Shown here: positions 6,031-11,903 of the stretch, in pieces
Numbering within the stretch: the first letter of the stretch is position 1
Layout of the letters: every line of letters starts with the position of its first letter
Virus record (IMG/VR): IMGVR_UViG_3300032061_000003
Coordinates: 1-46,031 of that record
DNA: 46,031 nt
Source of the DNA: a virus
Strand: one strand, 5' to 3'
Notes under the pieces: generated by a model
The model's database searches: none
Seen by the model: only the letters and a program-made list of their open reading frames with translations
Told to the model about the DNA's origin: nothing
Translations under genes and position numbers: made by a program

Positions 6031-6143
6031 TTAGAAAACAATATATTTTTAATGGATATTTTTATAATTATTATCTCTTGATAAATAAATTCAGCTTTAC
6101 AAATTCCTTTCGGAAGGTTTCCAAAAACCCAAACAGTTTTCAT
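6012..6143 (-). CDS. Doubtful 43-aa ORF in a mostly empty stretch
   Basis: ATG at 6143 has a good ribosome site (AAAGGGGGAAGTAA) and opens 43 codons (MKTVWVFGNLPKGICKAEFI...) ending inside the opposing terminator. The rest of 6144-6405 contains several AGGAGG-like sites on the minus strand (near 6214 and 6290) followed at once by stop codons. This looks like decayed small genes. A weak minus promoter (TTGGAA, 17 bases, TAAAAT) lies near 6310-6340. I see no other gene here. Confidence 0.25.
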   Translation of the reverse strand: MKTVWVFGNLPKGICKAEFIYQEIIIIKISIKNILFSNKKPAI

Positions 6144-6405
6144 TTACTTCCCCCTTTAACTGTATTTATTTATCTAATCACTTACTGGTTGCTGGATGTA
6201 AAAAAGTGTCCTCCTTTTAATTTATTTGTTGGATATCCGGTGCAAGATAAAAAACAACTTATTTAACGCATGGCTTATTTAACACCTCCTATCTGTTGTT
6301 GATATACATTTTACACGACTTGTTATTATATTCCAATTATTTATTCTTGCTTTTAGACTAAACAAATTTTGTAACGCATTGCATAGCTTGATTTTATTTT
6401 GTAAA

Positions 6406-6425
6406 TAAAAAAACCCCGTTAGGGG
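6406..6425 (-). terminator. Terminator of the 9.7-6.4 kb small-gene operon
   Basis: On the minus strand a CCCC-TAAC-GGGG hairpin (6425-6414) is followed by eight T residues. It lies just after the stop of the last gene at 6438. Short but strong, because of the GC stem and the uninterrupted T run. Confidence 0.85.
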
Positions 6426-6437
6426 GATTAACTATTG

Positions 6438-6770
6438 TCATAGAGTTTCGAATAAAGCTTTCATTAATTTCACTACGTCGTCTTTGTCATAAATCAAAAA
6501 CAATTGTGTTTCATCAAACAATCCGTCCCGTTGACTAGTATTATAATCTTGGCGTAATTCATATTCGGGATCGTTTTTCGCTTTGAATAATTTATCGGTG
6601 TATTCTCCCGAATCATTGCATTCTATTGAACTAATCAAATCCTGATAATACCAATCATTACCTAAAGACTCGTTTTTGATGTATAAACCATCAATTATAT
6701 ATGGATCGAATTTTGAATATATCGTACCTTCTGTAGTCTCTAAGAATTGTTTTCGATTAATTATTTTCAT
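6438..6770 (-). CDS. Hypothetical protein, last gene of small-gene operon (110 aa)
   Basis: ATG at 6770 follows AAGGAGGGTTGA, within the end of the upstream gene. It is an acidic soluble protein with FDPYIIDGLYIKNESLGNDW and a C-terminal helix (DDVVKLMKALFETL). No known motif. It sits directly before the operon terminator. Confidence 0.7.
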   Translation of the reverse strand: MKIINRKQFLETTEGTIYSKFDPYIIDGLYIKNESLGNDWYYQDLISSIECNDSGEYTDKLFKAKNDPEYELRQDYNTSQRDGLFDETQLFLIYDKDDVVKLMKALFETL

Positions 6771-6989
6771 TCAACCCTCCTTGAAAATTCTTTCTATTTC
6801 AATATCTAAAAAATTTTCGATATCTTCTGTGTCGTCAACGCATATAATTTCCAATCCAAATTTATTCCTATCCAAATTAATATTCAACCCGTCCATAACC
6901 TTTTCGGCCTTATATTTATTACCAGATACAGAGATTCCCTTTAATATTTTGTCGGATTCAAATTCACGAACAATTACGGCATATGACAT
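6771..6989 (-). CDS. Hypothetical protein (72 aa)
   Basis: ATG at 6989 sits two bases after the upstream stop, with AAGGAGGG inside the preceding gene. Begins MSYAVIVREFESDKILKGIS, continues with basic and acidic patches and ends IEIERIFKEG. It looks like a small alpha/beta protein. Function unknown. Confidence 0.7.
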   Translation of the reverse strand: MSYAVIVREFESDKILKGISVSGNKYKAEKVMDGLNINLDRNKFGLEIICVDDTEDIENFLDIEIERIFKEG

Positions 6990-6990
6990 A

Positions 6991-7098
6991 TTAACCCTCC
7001 TTCCACCCGCATGTATAGCAAATCTTTACTGTTCTGCCGGTCTTGTGATCGGTTTCGTTCCAAAGTCTTCTGCCACAAACCGGGCATTTATTTTCCAT
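6991..7098 (-). CDS. 35-aa zinc-ribbon protein
   Basis: MENKCPVCGRRLWNETDHKT...ICYTCGW has two CxxC knuckles 20 residues apart, the spacing of a minimal zinc ribbon. ATG at 7098 follows GAGGGGGAAGGTTAAC. It is flanked by coupled small genes of the same operon. It is likely a nucleic-acid or protein adaptor, with the exact target unknown. Confidence 0.6.
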   Translation of the reverse strand: MENKCPVCGRRLWNETDHKTGRTVKICYTCGWKEG

Positions 7099-7099
7099 G

Positions 7100-7360
7100 T
7101 TAACCTTCCCCCTCGTATTCGGCTAAAAATTCCCTGATTAAATATAACGACGTTTCCGTATTGAATTTAAGTGCCCCTTCATCAATTGCTATATCGCGCC
7201 CGGTGTCTCCTCCGAGTTGGAAACGATTAGACTCTATAACTTCAATCGCTTCTTCGAGCGTCTCTTTTAGTGCTAAAAAATCTTTATAAGCAACCAATTT
7301 ACATTTGTCGATTTCTAAATGTTCAATTGCTTCTATTTCTTTTTTCGTCATGATTGGCAT
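7100..7360 (-). CDS. Hypothetical helical protein (86 aa)
   Basis: ATG at 7360 follows TAGGAGGAAACTAA. Contains long charged helices (KKEIEAIEHLEIDKCKLVAY; LKETLEEAIEVIESNRF) and an acidic end (LAEYEGEG), with a hydrophilic middle (GGDTGRDIAIDEGAL). It resembles a small coiled protein. No family recognised. Confidence 0.65.
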   Translation of the reverse strand: MPIMTKKEIEAIEHLEIDKCKLVAYKDFLALKETLEEAIEVIESNRFQLGGDTGRDIAIDEGALKFNTETSLYLIREFLAEYEGEG

Positions 7361-7371
7361 TTAGTTTCCTC

Positions 7372-7536
7372 CTAACCGATATATTCCTTGACCACCTGTA
7401 TCTTTCCAGCGAAAATAATATTAAATTCTAGCCTTTGATGTAATTTAATGGTTTCTAATAATTCTTTTTCTGTATCTAAAAAGTAATATCCAGTATCTTC
7501 ATTGATTTCATAGATTATTAAGTATTCTTTATCCAT
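7372..7536 (-). CDS. Hypothetical 54-aa protein
   Basis: ATG at 7536 follows GGGAGGAGGTAAATA, and the gene overlaps the upstream gene's last eight bases. The product starts MDKEYLIIYEINEDTGYYFL and ends IQVVKEYIG. Its pattern of alternating beta strands suggests a compact beta-rich fold. Function unknown. Confidence 0.6.
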   Translation of the reverse strand: MDKEYLIIYEINEDTGYYFLDTEKELLETIKLHQRLEFNIIFAGKIQVVKEYIG

Positions 7537-7714
7537 TATTTACCTCCTCCCATCCGATTTCAATATAATTATTTGCCCATTCCTGAACGTATTCACCTAT
7601 GTATTCTTTCTGTTCGTCTTCGGCCATATCTTCCAACTCTTTATCTTCAATTTCAATAATGGCCGTTCGCGTAGCTCCGACAACTCCGATTCCTAAAGTG
7701 ACTTTGATTTTCAT
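7529..7714 (-). CDS. Small acidic protein, paralogue of 8515-8703
   Basis: A 61-aa protein beginning MKIKVTLGIGVVGATRTAII, then EIEDKELEDMAEDEQKEYI and a C-terminal VQEWANNYIEIGWEE. It shares the order MKIKV-LGIG, IEDK-LE-M, VQEWA-N-IE-WWE with the gene at 8515-8703, so the two are a duplicated pair. A common phage small-protein type of unknown role. ATG follows GAGGAGGAAGTTAA. Confidence 0.7.
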   Translation of the reverse strand: MKIKVTLGIGVVGATRTAIIEIEDKELEDMAEDEQKEYIGEYVQEWANNYIEIGWEEVNNG

Positions 7715-7764
7715 TTAACTTCCTCCTCAAAATTACTATAAGCGTCACAAAAAACGCTTGGTAA

Positions 7765-7923
7765 TCATTTTTCTTTCCTTTCTTCCAAAGCAATCACCAA
7801 TCCTTGCTCCATAATTCCTAATAATTTTTGCACCCTATCTAAATCATTGCATCTTAAAGCTTTTGCCATATTATCATGAAGTCTTAAAAGCGATTGTAAA
7901 AGCTTTTTATTATCTTCACCCAT
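7765..7923 (-). CDS. 52-aa helical protein
   Basis: MGEDNKKLLQSLLRLHDNMA, then KALRCNDLDRVQKLLGIMEQ and a basic tail. Two amphipathic helices in a likely helical hairpin. ATG at 7923 overlaps the upstream stop by one base, with GGAGG inside the upstream gene. A short gap of about 45 bases follows before the next gene. Unknown function. Confidence 0.6.
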   Translation of the reverse strand: MGEDNKKLLQSLLRLHDNMAKALRCNDLDRVQKLLGIMEQGLVIALEERKEK

Positions 7924-8297
7924 TATTTTTCCTCCTTAACCATCAACTTTGCCGCCCAATAGACCGCTCCAAAGTCGCCCGTCCTCATATGATTAACCAC
8001 CGCCAGTAAAGCATAGTCAAGCGAATTAAAGGCTTCACCGCTAATTCGTTTATCATTAGCCACAATGCTAAACCAAGTTGGTTTATTTCGTTGATTTTTC
8101 CACTTGTGTTCGACAACGAAATAATCATCATTAATCTTCAAAATGTTCTCGATAATATCATCACTAAAAAGTTCTCTGACTTTGTTTTCTTCGTTTTGAA
8201 GCTTATAAGCATATTTTGCCGCGCCATACATTTGACATTTTTGGAATTTAGACATATTATCAATTGTTTCGTTAATTTCTTCAGCCGTTTTATTCAT
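7923..8297 (-). CDS. Hypothetical protein (124 aa)
   Basis: ATG at 8297 overlaps the preceding stop (ATGA). Helical N-terminus (TIDNMSKFQKCQMYGAAKYA), a central beta segment (DDYFVVEHKWKNQRNKPTWF) and a C-terminal LDYALLAVVNHMRTGDFGAV. The largest protein of this operon. No enzyme motif seen. Confidence 0.7.
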   Translation of the reverse strand: MNKTAEEINETIDNMSKFQKCQMYGAAKYAYKLQNEENKVRELFSDDIIENILKINDDYFVVEHKWKNQRNKPTWFSIVANDKRISGEAFNSLDYALLAVVNHMRTGDFGAVYWAAKLMVKEEK

Positions 8298-8518
8298 TGT
8301 TTTTCTACCTCCAATTCATTTATATATCCAACGATCGAAGGTTCGTCGCCAATAATATTACTTGCTGTAAGATATAATCTGTATAACATTTCATCATCCA
8401 ACTTTTTAATGATTGATGGAGTTAGCTTTTTGATTGTGTTAATCATAATATTTCTAATGATAAAAGTTCTATTTGGCTCTTCAATGCGCTCTAAAGATTC
8501 ACATTCGAATTTAATCAT
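8294..8518 (-). CDS. Hypothetical protein (74 aa)
   Basis: ATG at 8518 overlaps the upstream gene's end and follows GAGGAGGAAAA. Helix-rich: NRTFIIRNIMINTIKKLTPS and LDDEMLYRLYLTASNIIG, ending in an acidic tail with ELEVEKQ. No recognised family. Confidence 0.65.
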   Translation of the reverse strand: MIKFECESLERIEEPNRTFIIRNIMINTIKKLTPSIIKKLDDEMLYRLYLTASNIIGDEPSIVGYINELEVEKQ

Positions 8519-8703
8519 TTTTCCTCCTCACACGGTTCCCACCATGTTTCGATAAAATTACCAGCCCATTCCTGAACCTCCATATCGATTTTCCTTTCCT
8601 TTTCCTCTTCGCTCATGCCTTCTAAATCTTTATCTTCAATTTCTAATTTATCTTCTATAGCGGCGTTTGGATAACCGATTGATAAACCAACTTTTATTTT
8701 CAT
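8515..8703 (-). CDS. Small acidic protein, paralogue of 7529-7714
   Basis: A 62-aa protein with MKIKVGLSIGYPNAAIEDKL, IEDKDLEGMSEEEKE and VQEWAGNFIETWWEP. It is clearly the duplicate of the gene at 7529-7714, about 35-40% identical by eye, separated from it by four unrelated genes. The RBS cassette AACCGTAAGGAGGGACGG precedes the ATG at 8703. Function unknown. Confidence 0.7.
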   Translation of the reverse strand: MKIKVGLSIGYPNAAIEDKLEIEDKDLEGMSEEEKERKIDMEVQEWAGNFIETWWEPCEEEK

Positions 8704-8721
8704 TTCCGTCCCTCCTTACGG

Positions 8722-8931
8722 TTAAAATAATCTTTCCAAAATCTTTTTTGCACCGTCACCATATATGATTTTCTTTTCCGAATACTCTCCTTCTTTGTCA
8801 ATGGTCCAATACTCGATTTCCATTTGACCACATCGAGAACATTTATGTAAAATAATTTTATAGTTTTCCCCATCGAATCCTTTTCCTTCCTTGAGGATGA
8901 TTGTTTCAGTTTTATGGATACACGGATTCAT
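8722..8931 (-). CDS. Zinc-finger-like small protein (69 aa)
   Basis: Cysteine/histidine elements MNPCIHKTET and LHKCSRCGQMEIEYW suggest a zinc-binding beta-rich protein. ATG at 8931 overlaps the previous stop (ATGA). It ends LERLF at the point where the recurring RBS cassette begins, so its stop codon falls inside that cassette. Function unknown. Confidence 0.65.
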   Translation of the reverse strand: MNPCIHKTETIILKEGKGFDGENYKIILHKCSRCGQMEIEYWTIDKEGEYSEKKIIYGDGAKKILERLF

Positions 8932-9107
8932 TTTTGTTCCTCCTTGCGGTTAAAATGCTCTTTTAAAAGCGCTATAATATCCTCTGTGGCGTCATCGTAC
9001 CCTTTGTCATATGCCGCTTCCTTGTCATCATCCGGAATATCTCTGTCAAGCGCCGAAGGAAATAAAGAGCATATTTTCTGAAAGATTTCATTGAATTCAG
9101 AATTCAT
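8928..9107 (-). CDS. 59-aa acidic protein ending in RBS-cassette tail
   Basis: MNSEFNEIFQKICSLFPSAL, then an acidic middle (DDDKEAAYDKGYDDATED) and a C-terminal HFNRKEEQK. The tail is the translation of the cassette that supplies the next gene's ribosome site. ATG at 9107 overlaps the upstream stop. The AAYDKGYDDA element recurs in many small phage proteins. Function unknown. Confidence 0.6.
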   Translation of the reverse strand: MNSEFNEIFQKICSLFPSALDRDIPDDDKEAAYDKGYDDATEDIIALLKEHFNRKEEQK

Positions 9108-9247
9108 TTCCGTTCCTCCTTACGGTTGTCTTCTTCCAAAATAGATTTAGATAATTCATCCATAAAAGATTCAAAATTAGGATTCGATAACGCAACAGAA
9201 GCGGCGTTTCCAAAATGCTTTTCCCATATTTCTATTGTATCGGACAT
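9104..9247 (-). CDS. 47-aa hypothetical protein ending in RBS-cassette tail
   Basis: MSDTIEIWEKHFGNAASVAL, then NPNFESFMDELSKSILEEDN and the tail NRKEERK, again encoded by the cassette that holds the next ribosome site. ATG at 9247 follows AAGGAGGAGAAATAA. Mostly helical; unknown function. Confidence 0.55.
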   Translation of the reverse strand: MSDTIEIWEKHFGNAASVALSNPNFESFMDELSKSILEEDNRKEERK

Positions 9248-9412
9248 TTATTTCTCCTCCTTGCGCTTAAAGTATTTGTCAAGGGCTTCTCTTACAAAAT
9301 GGCTCTTAGACTCTCCTGTTTTTTTAGATAGTTCCCTCAACTTTTCTCGTTGCCTTTCCGTCAATTGAAAAGTATCTCTAACGAGCTTTGCTCCACCGTT
9401 TACCTTTGCCAT
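9248..9412 (-). CDS. Ribbon-helix-helix DNA-binding protein (54 aa)
   Basis: A beta start (AKLVRDTFQLTERQREKL) is followed by two helices, the second with TGESKSHFVREALDKYF, the standard CopG/Arc layout. It probably binds DNA as a dimer. ATG at 9412 follows AAGGAGCAAAT. As the second gene after a promoter with an inverted repeat, it may autoregulate that promoter. This is an inference from position. Confidence 0.75.
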   Translation of the reverse strand: MAKVNGGAKLVRDTFQLTERQREKLRELSKKTGESKSHFVREALDKYFKRKEEK

Positions 9413-9421
9413 ATTTGCTCC

Positions 9422-9673
9422 TTAATCAATCCAAATTCGTTTGCGATCTGCGTAATCATAAAGTTTATCCAAAAGCCGATTTGCGTAATCAATGGGTGAA
9501 AAAACATCGTCCCCTTCAGGAATGTTCCTAAATTTATCAATTGAAAAACCAGTAAAACAAAATTCCACTTCCAAAACATCCGCGATTGAATTCATTGCTT
9601 TTTGGATGCTCTCGCGATCCTTGTTTTTAGTAAGTAAATGTTTGATTTTTACTCTATGAATCCAATTTCCCAT
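9422..9673 (-). CDS. Hypothetical protein, first gene of the small-gene operon (83 aa)
   Basis: The start is placed at ATG 9673 after AAAGGTGG with seven-base spacing; ATG 9679 and 9691 are in frame but sit on or before the ribosome site. It begins MGNWIHRVKIKHLLTKNKDR. Contains SIQKAMNSIADVLEVEF and a C-terminal IDYANRLLDKLYDYADRKRI. A soluble helical protein of unknown function, immediately downstream of the consensus promoter. Confidence 0.7.
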   Translation of the reverse strand: MGNWIHRVKIKHLLTKNKDRESIQKAMNSIADVLEVEFCFTGFSIDKFRNIPEGDDVFSPIDYANRLLDKLYDYADRKRIWID

Positions 9674-9699
9674 TTCCATTCCACCTTTCATATTATTAT

Positions 9700-9732
9700 T
9701 TACATTATATCATCATAATGTAATCATGTCAA
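9700..9732 (-). promoter_or_regulatory. Consensus promoter with overlapping inverted repeat (operon 9.7-6.4 kb)
   Basis: Minus strand: TTGACA (9732-9727), 17-base spacer, TATAAT (9709-9704), a perfect sigma-70-type promoter. The inverted repeat TTACATTAT (9700-9708), six bases, ATAATGTAA (9715-9723) covers the -10 box and spacer, so a repressor could silence it. The -10 flank TATAATGTAAAT is identical to that of the second consensus promoter at 35333-35361. Confidence 0.85.
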
Positions 9733-9734
9733 GC

Positions 9735-9766
9735 TATAAAAAATAAGCCTGTTTCCAGGCATTATT
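9735..9766 (-). terminator. Late-operon terminator
   Basis: Minus strand hairpin with arms AATAATGCCTG and CAGGCTTATT around GAAA (one mismatch), then a T run. It begins at the base after the stop of the 152-aa lysis ORF (9767), which supports that ORF as the real end of the late transcript. Confidence 0.9.
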
Positions 9767-10225
9767 TCAAAACATTCTACCTATAACAATCCCGCTTACC
9801 AACCCCACCAGAAAACTTTTTATCTTTGCTTTAAGGAGTTTTGAGCGCACCTCTTTTTCTAATTGCTTCAAGGATTTTTCCAAAGTCGTTATTGTTTGTT
9901 CCAAGCTCTTTATTTGCTCGTTCGATTGACTCAATAAAAGTTCTTTGTAATTGATTTTCTCTTTCCAGGCTGTCAGCTCTATCTGTAATTCGTTGATTAG
10001 TTTCTCTTTCCGCTGTAAGCTCTCCTTGGAGTTTTTTGTTTGTTGATTTAAGTCTGCTTGTAGTTTTACATAATTCTGTTGTATATGCTCTAAGCTGTTC
10101 ATTTCTGTTTCGGAGATTAGATACATTTTTTCCGCTCCAAAGGTAACAGAGGAAAAAACCACAAACAAGACCAATACAGACAGCAATAATATAACTTTTA
10201 TAAGTTTTGTAAAAATTGAAAACAT
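9767..10225 (-). CDS. Putative spanin-like lysis protein, overlapping frame (152 aa)
   Basis: ATG at 10225 lies four bases inside the 132-aa gene, in the +1 frame. The product has an N-terminal signal or anchor (KVILLLSVLVLFVVFSSVTF, then GAEK), a long coiled coil (residues 40-130) and a C-terminal hydrophobic glycine-zipper stretch (SFLVGLVSGIVIGRMF). A soluble coil bounded by two membrane-seeking ends suits an envelope-spanning role. No lipobox cysteine is present, unlike a classic outer-membrane spanin. The stop abuts the late terminator. Both starts can share the AGGGG ribosome site in the amidase gene. The membrane topology is visible; the spanin role is inferred. Confidence 0.6.
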   Translation of the reverse strand: MFSIFTKLIKVILLLSVLVLFVVFSSVTFGAEKMYLISETEMNSLEHIQQNYVKLQADLNQQTKNSKESLQRKEKLINELQIELTAWKEKINYKELLLSQSNEQIKSLEQTITTLEKSLKQLEKEVRSKLLKAKIKSFLVGLVSGIVIGRMF

Positions 10226-10229
10226 TCAT
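9831..10229 (-). CDS. Rz-like inner-membrane spanin (132 aa)
   Basis: ATG at 10229 is six bases after AGGGG and one base after the amidase stop. N-terminal membrane segment (SYIIAVCIGLVCGFFLCYLW), then a charged coiled coil, ending with NNDFGKILEAIRKRGALKTP. The 'DFG.IL..IR.R' ending resembles Rz-type spanins of podoviruses. Together with an outer-membrane partner it would disrupt the outer membrane at lysis, which implies a diderm host. Almost the entire gene is shared, out of frame, with the 152-aa ORF, so both coding strands of meaning are constrained. Confidence 0.7.
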   Translation of the reverse strand: MNVFNFYKTYKSYIIAVCIGLVCGFFLCYLWSGKNVSNLRNRNEQLRAYTTELCKTTSRLKSTNKKLQGELTAERETNQRITDRADSLERENQLQRTFIESIERANKELGTNNNDFGKILEAIRKRGALKTP

Positions 10230-10230
10230 T

Positions 10231-10662
10231 TTATACCCCTAATTCCCGGACTTTCGCCCGAAGTTTGTCCATGGGAAACAGCTTGCCAGGGCAAGTCTTA
10301 TAACTTGCGTATTTGTGATGGGTTTCAATATCAACCGGTTTGAGCTTATACTTTTTGCATAATTTTGCGCACAGATTAGCCAATAAATTTAACGCCGCTT
10401 CCGGAGGCTCTGCAAGGTCATAATTGCCCACTACACATATTCCTAAAGACTTACTATTCATCCCGCGAGTATGCGCCCCTACGCGCCATTCTGCCCGTCC
10501 TTTTTGGATTACATATTCATCTCCAACCAATTCAATCCCGTAATGATATCCAATATCCTTCCATTTGTTGACTTCGACGTGATAACGACGGATTGCGTTC
10601 CAATCGTTAACCCTTCCGTCCTTGGTTAAACTGTGATGGATTATTAATTTATTTACTTTCAC
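10231..10662 (-). CDS. Endolysin: N-acetylmuramoyl-L-alanine amidase (Amidase_2/PGRP)
   Basis: 143 aa, the size of T7 lysozyme. Zinc ligands are visible: IIHHS near residue 9, and HHKYASYKTCPGKLFP near residue 115 with His and Cys. The substrate-contact segment GYHYGIELVGDEYVIQKGRA and the conserved SLGICVVGNYD are present. It cleaves the amide between MurNAc and L-Ala. No signal peptide is seen, so export needs the neighbouring holins. It has no T7-type N-terminal RNA polymerase-inhibitor extension that I can identify. Confidence 0.92.
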   Translation of the reverse strand: MKVNKLIIHHSLTKDGRVNDWNAIRRYHVEVNKWKDIGYHYGIELVGDEYVIQKGRAEWRVGAHTRGMNSKSLGICVVGNYDLAEPPEAALNLLANLCAKLCKKYKLKPVDIETHHKYASYKTCPGKLFPMDKLRAKVRELGV

Positions 10663-10864
10663 GTTTACCTCCTCTATTAATCCATGCTAAAAATATTTTT
10701 TCCGTGGAAATAGCACCAACAAAAAGCATAAACAAAAAACCAATTAAACACGCTAATGGCCAATCCATTTTAAATCTAAAAGCCGAAATCGCGCAAATAG
10801 TCATAGCATAAAAAAAAGCCCACGTTTTGCGCCGGGCCGGTTTGTAATTGTTCACAGCATCCAC
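10649..10864 (-). CDS. Two-pass holin-like membrane protein
   Basis: 71 aa with hydrophobic segments at about residues 16-30 (FFYAMTICAISAFRF) and 34-54 (DWPLACLIGFLFMLFVGAIS), and a basic C-terminus (NRGGKRESK). Its end overlaps the amidase start by 14 bases. Position and topology fit a holin or lysis-cassette accessory that lets the amidase reach the cell wall. Confidence 0.65.
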   Translation of the reverse strand: MDAVNNYKPARRKTWAFFYAMTICAISAFRFKMDWPLACLIGFLFMLFVGAISTEKIFLAWINRGGKRESK

Positions 10865-10867
10865 TTC

Positions 10868-11074
10868 CTAACCCTTAAAAACATTAATAACAATCGTTAT
10901 AACAATTCCCGCAAACGTCATTATACTGTATCTTGTGGCCCACTTTTGACCGTCTTTTAAATCCTTCACAATTTCGGTGTTTACTGCATTATTAATTTTT
11001 AATTGGCTCATTATTTCTGACGCCTCTTTTCTCCATTCTTCCAATTGATTTAATCTGTATTCCGTGTTTTCCAT
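10868..11074 (-). CDS. XhlA-like lysis membrane protein
   Basis: The start is ATG 11074 after AAAGGTGGCGAAG; the longer frame to 11134 is unsupported. 68 aa: an N-terminal charged helix (YRLNQLEEWRKEASEIMSQL) and one C-terminal membrane segment (SIMTFAGIVITIVINVF). This matches hemolysin XhlA-type proteins (PF10779 layout), which accompany holins and amidases in Firmicutes phages and Bacillus PBSX. First gene of the lysis cassette. Confidence 0.7.
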   Translation of the reverse strand: MENTEYRLNQLEEWRKEASEIMSQLKINNAVNTEIVKDLKDGQKWATRYSIMTFAGIVITIVINVFKG

Positions 11075-11267
11075 AACTTCGCCACCTTTTTTAAAAATTG
11101 TTTTAAAGTATTTATGCAAAGATGACAATAACAAATCATCGTCCTTGTTTTATGTATAAAAATAAATAAGCCCAGATCTCAATGCGGTGAAAAAAGGCTT
11201 TTGAATTTATTATTAATTTTGTTAATTTTATGTTATAATTATTCTAAAAAAAATGAGGTAATTAATT
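11075..11267. other. Intergenic region with methyltransferase promoter
   Basis: AT-rich stretch. On the plus strand, TATAAT at 11234-11239 lies 18 bases after TTATTA and is followed by ATGAGGTAATTAATT before the methyltransferase ATG, so the gene probably has its own promoter. On the minus strand a weak AAGCC/GGGCTT stem with a T-rich tail (about 11160-11205) could slow polymerase entering the lysis genes. Confidence 0.4.
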
Positions 11268-11903
11268 ATGTTTAATCAAATCGCTACCACAATAAGCACA
11301 AATAACAGAATTAAAAAATTTAATCTTTTTATAGAGCGCTTCGGTCCATCAGCAGAAAACACCATTCTTGATGTTGGTGCAGATAACCACGAATATGGTA
11401 AAAATACTAATATGCTCGAAAAACTTTATCCATACCGCAACAAAATTACAGTTCTTGGGCTTTGGGATTACAAAGAATTTAATCAAAAATACCCTGAAAT
11501 AAAAACAATTACATATGACGGAAATGTGTTTCCGTTTAACGATAAACAATTTGATTTCGTTTGGAGTAATGCCGTTTTGGAACATGTCGGCGATTTCGAA
11601 AAACAAATTAAATTTATCAAAGAAATTAAACGAGTTTCAAAGCGCGCCATGATAACAACTCCTAATAAATATTTTCCCTTTGAAACTCATACAAAATATT
11701 TTTTAATTCACTATTTACCTAAAAAAATCTTTGATATCATTCTTGTTTTAACTCACAAAGAATGGGCTGCAAACGATAATTTAAATCTATTATCAAAAAA
11801 TAAAATCAAAAAAATATTAAACCGCGCAGGGATAAGCGATTATAAAATAAACGCAAATAAATTACTTGGTTTTATTATTGATTATTGCATATTTTTTATT
11901 TAA
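11268..11903 (+). CDS. Class I SAM-dependent methyltransferase (cargo gene)
   Basis: 211 aa. Motif I is NTILDVGADNHEYGK, the acidic motif follows, and the post-motif region is FPFNDKQFDFVWSNAVLEHV (motif IV/V-like, as in methyltransferase type 11). The closest look-alikes occur in polysaccharide and lipid biosynthesis clusters, so modification of a surface glycan is a plausible role. It is transcribed against the late operon, overlaps the tailspike gene tail-to-tail by four bases, is notably more AT-rich than its neighbours, and has its own promoter. These are signs of a horizontally gained moron. The substrate is not deducible. Confidence 0.8.
   Translation: MFNQIATTISTNNRIKKFNLFIERFGPSAENTILDVGADNHEYGKNTNMLEKLYPYRNKITVLGLWDYKEFNQKYPEIKTITYDGNVFPFNDKQFDFVWSNAVLEHVGDFEKQIKFIKEIKRVSKRAMITTPNKYFPFETHTKYFLIHYLPKKIFDIILVLTHKEWAANDNLNLLSKNKIKKILNRAGISDYKINANKLLGFIIDYCIFFI

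Noticed and set aside
6078-6266. 62-codon plus frame in the gap after the membrane-protein gene
   Set aside because: No ribosome site, downstream of a terminator, low-complexity AT-rich composition.
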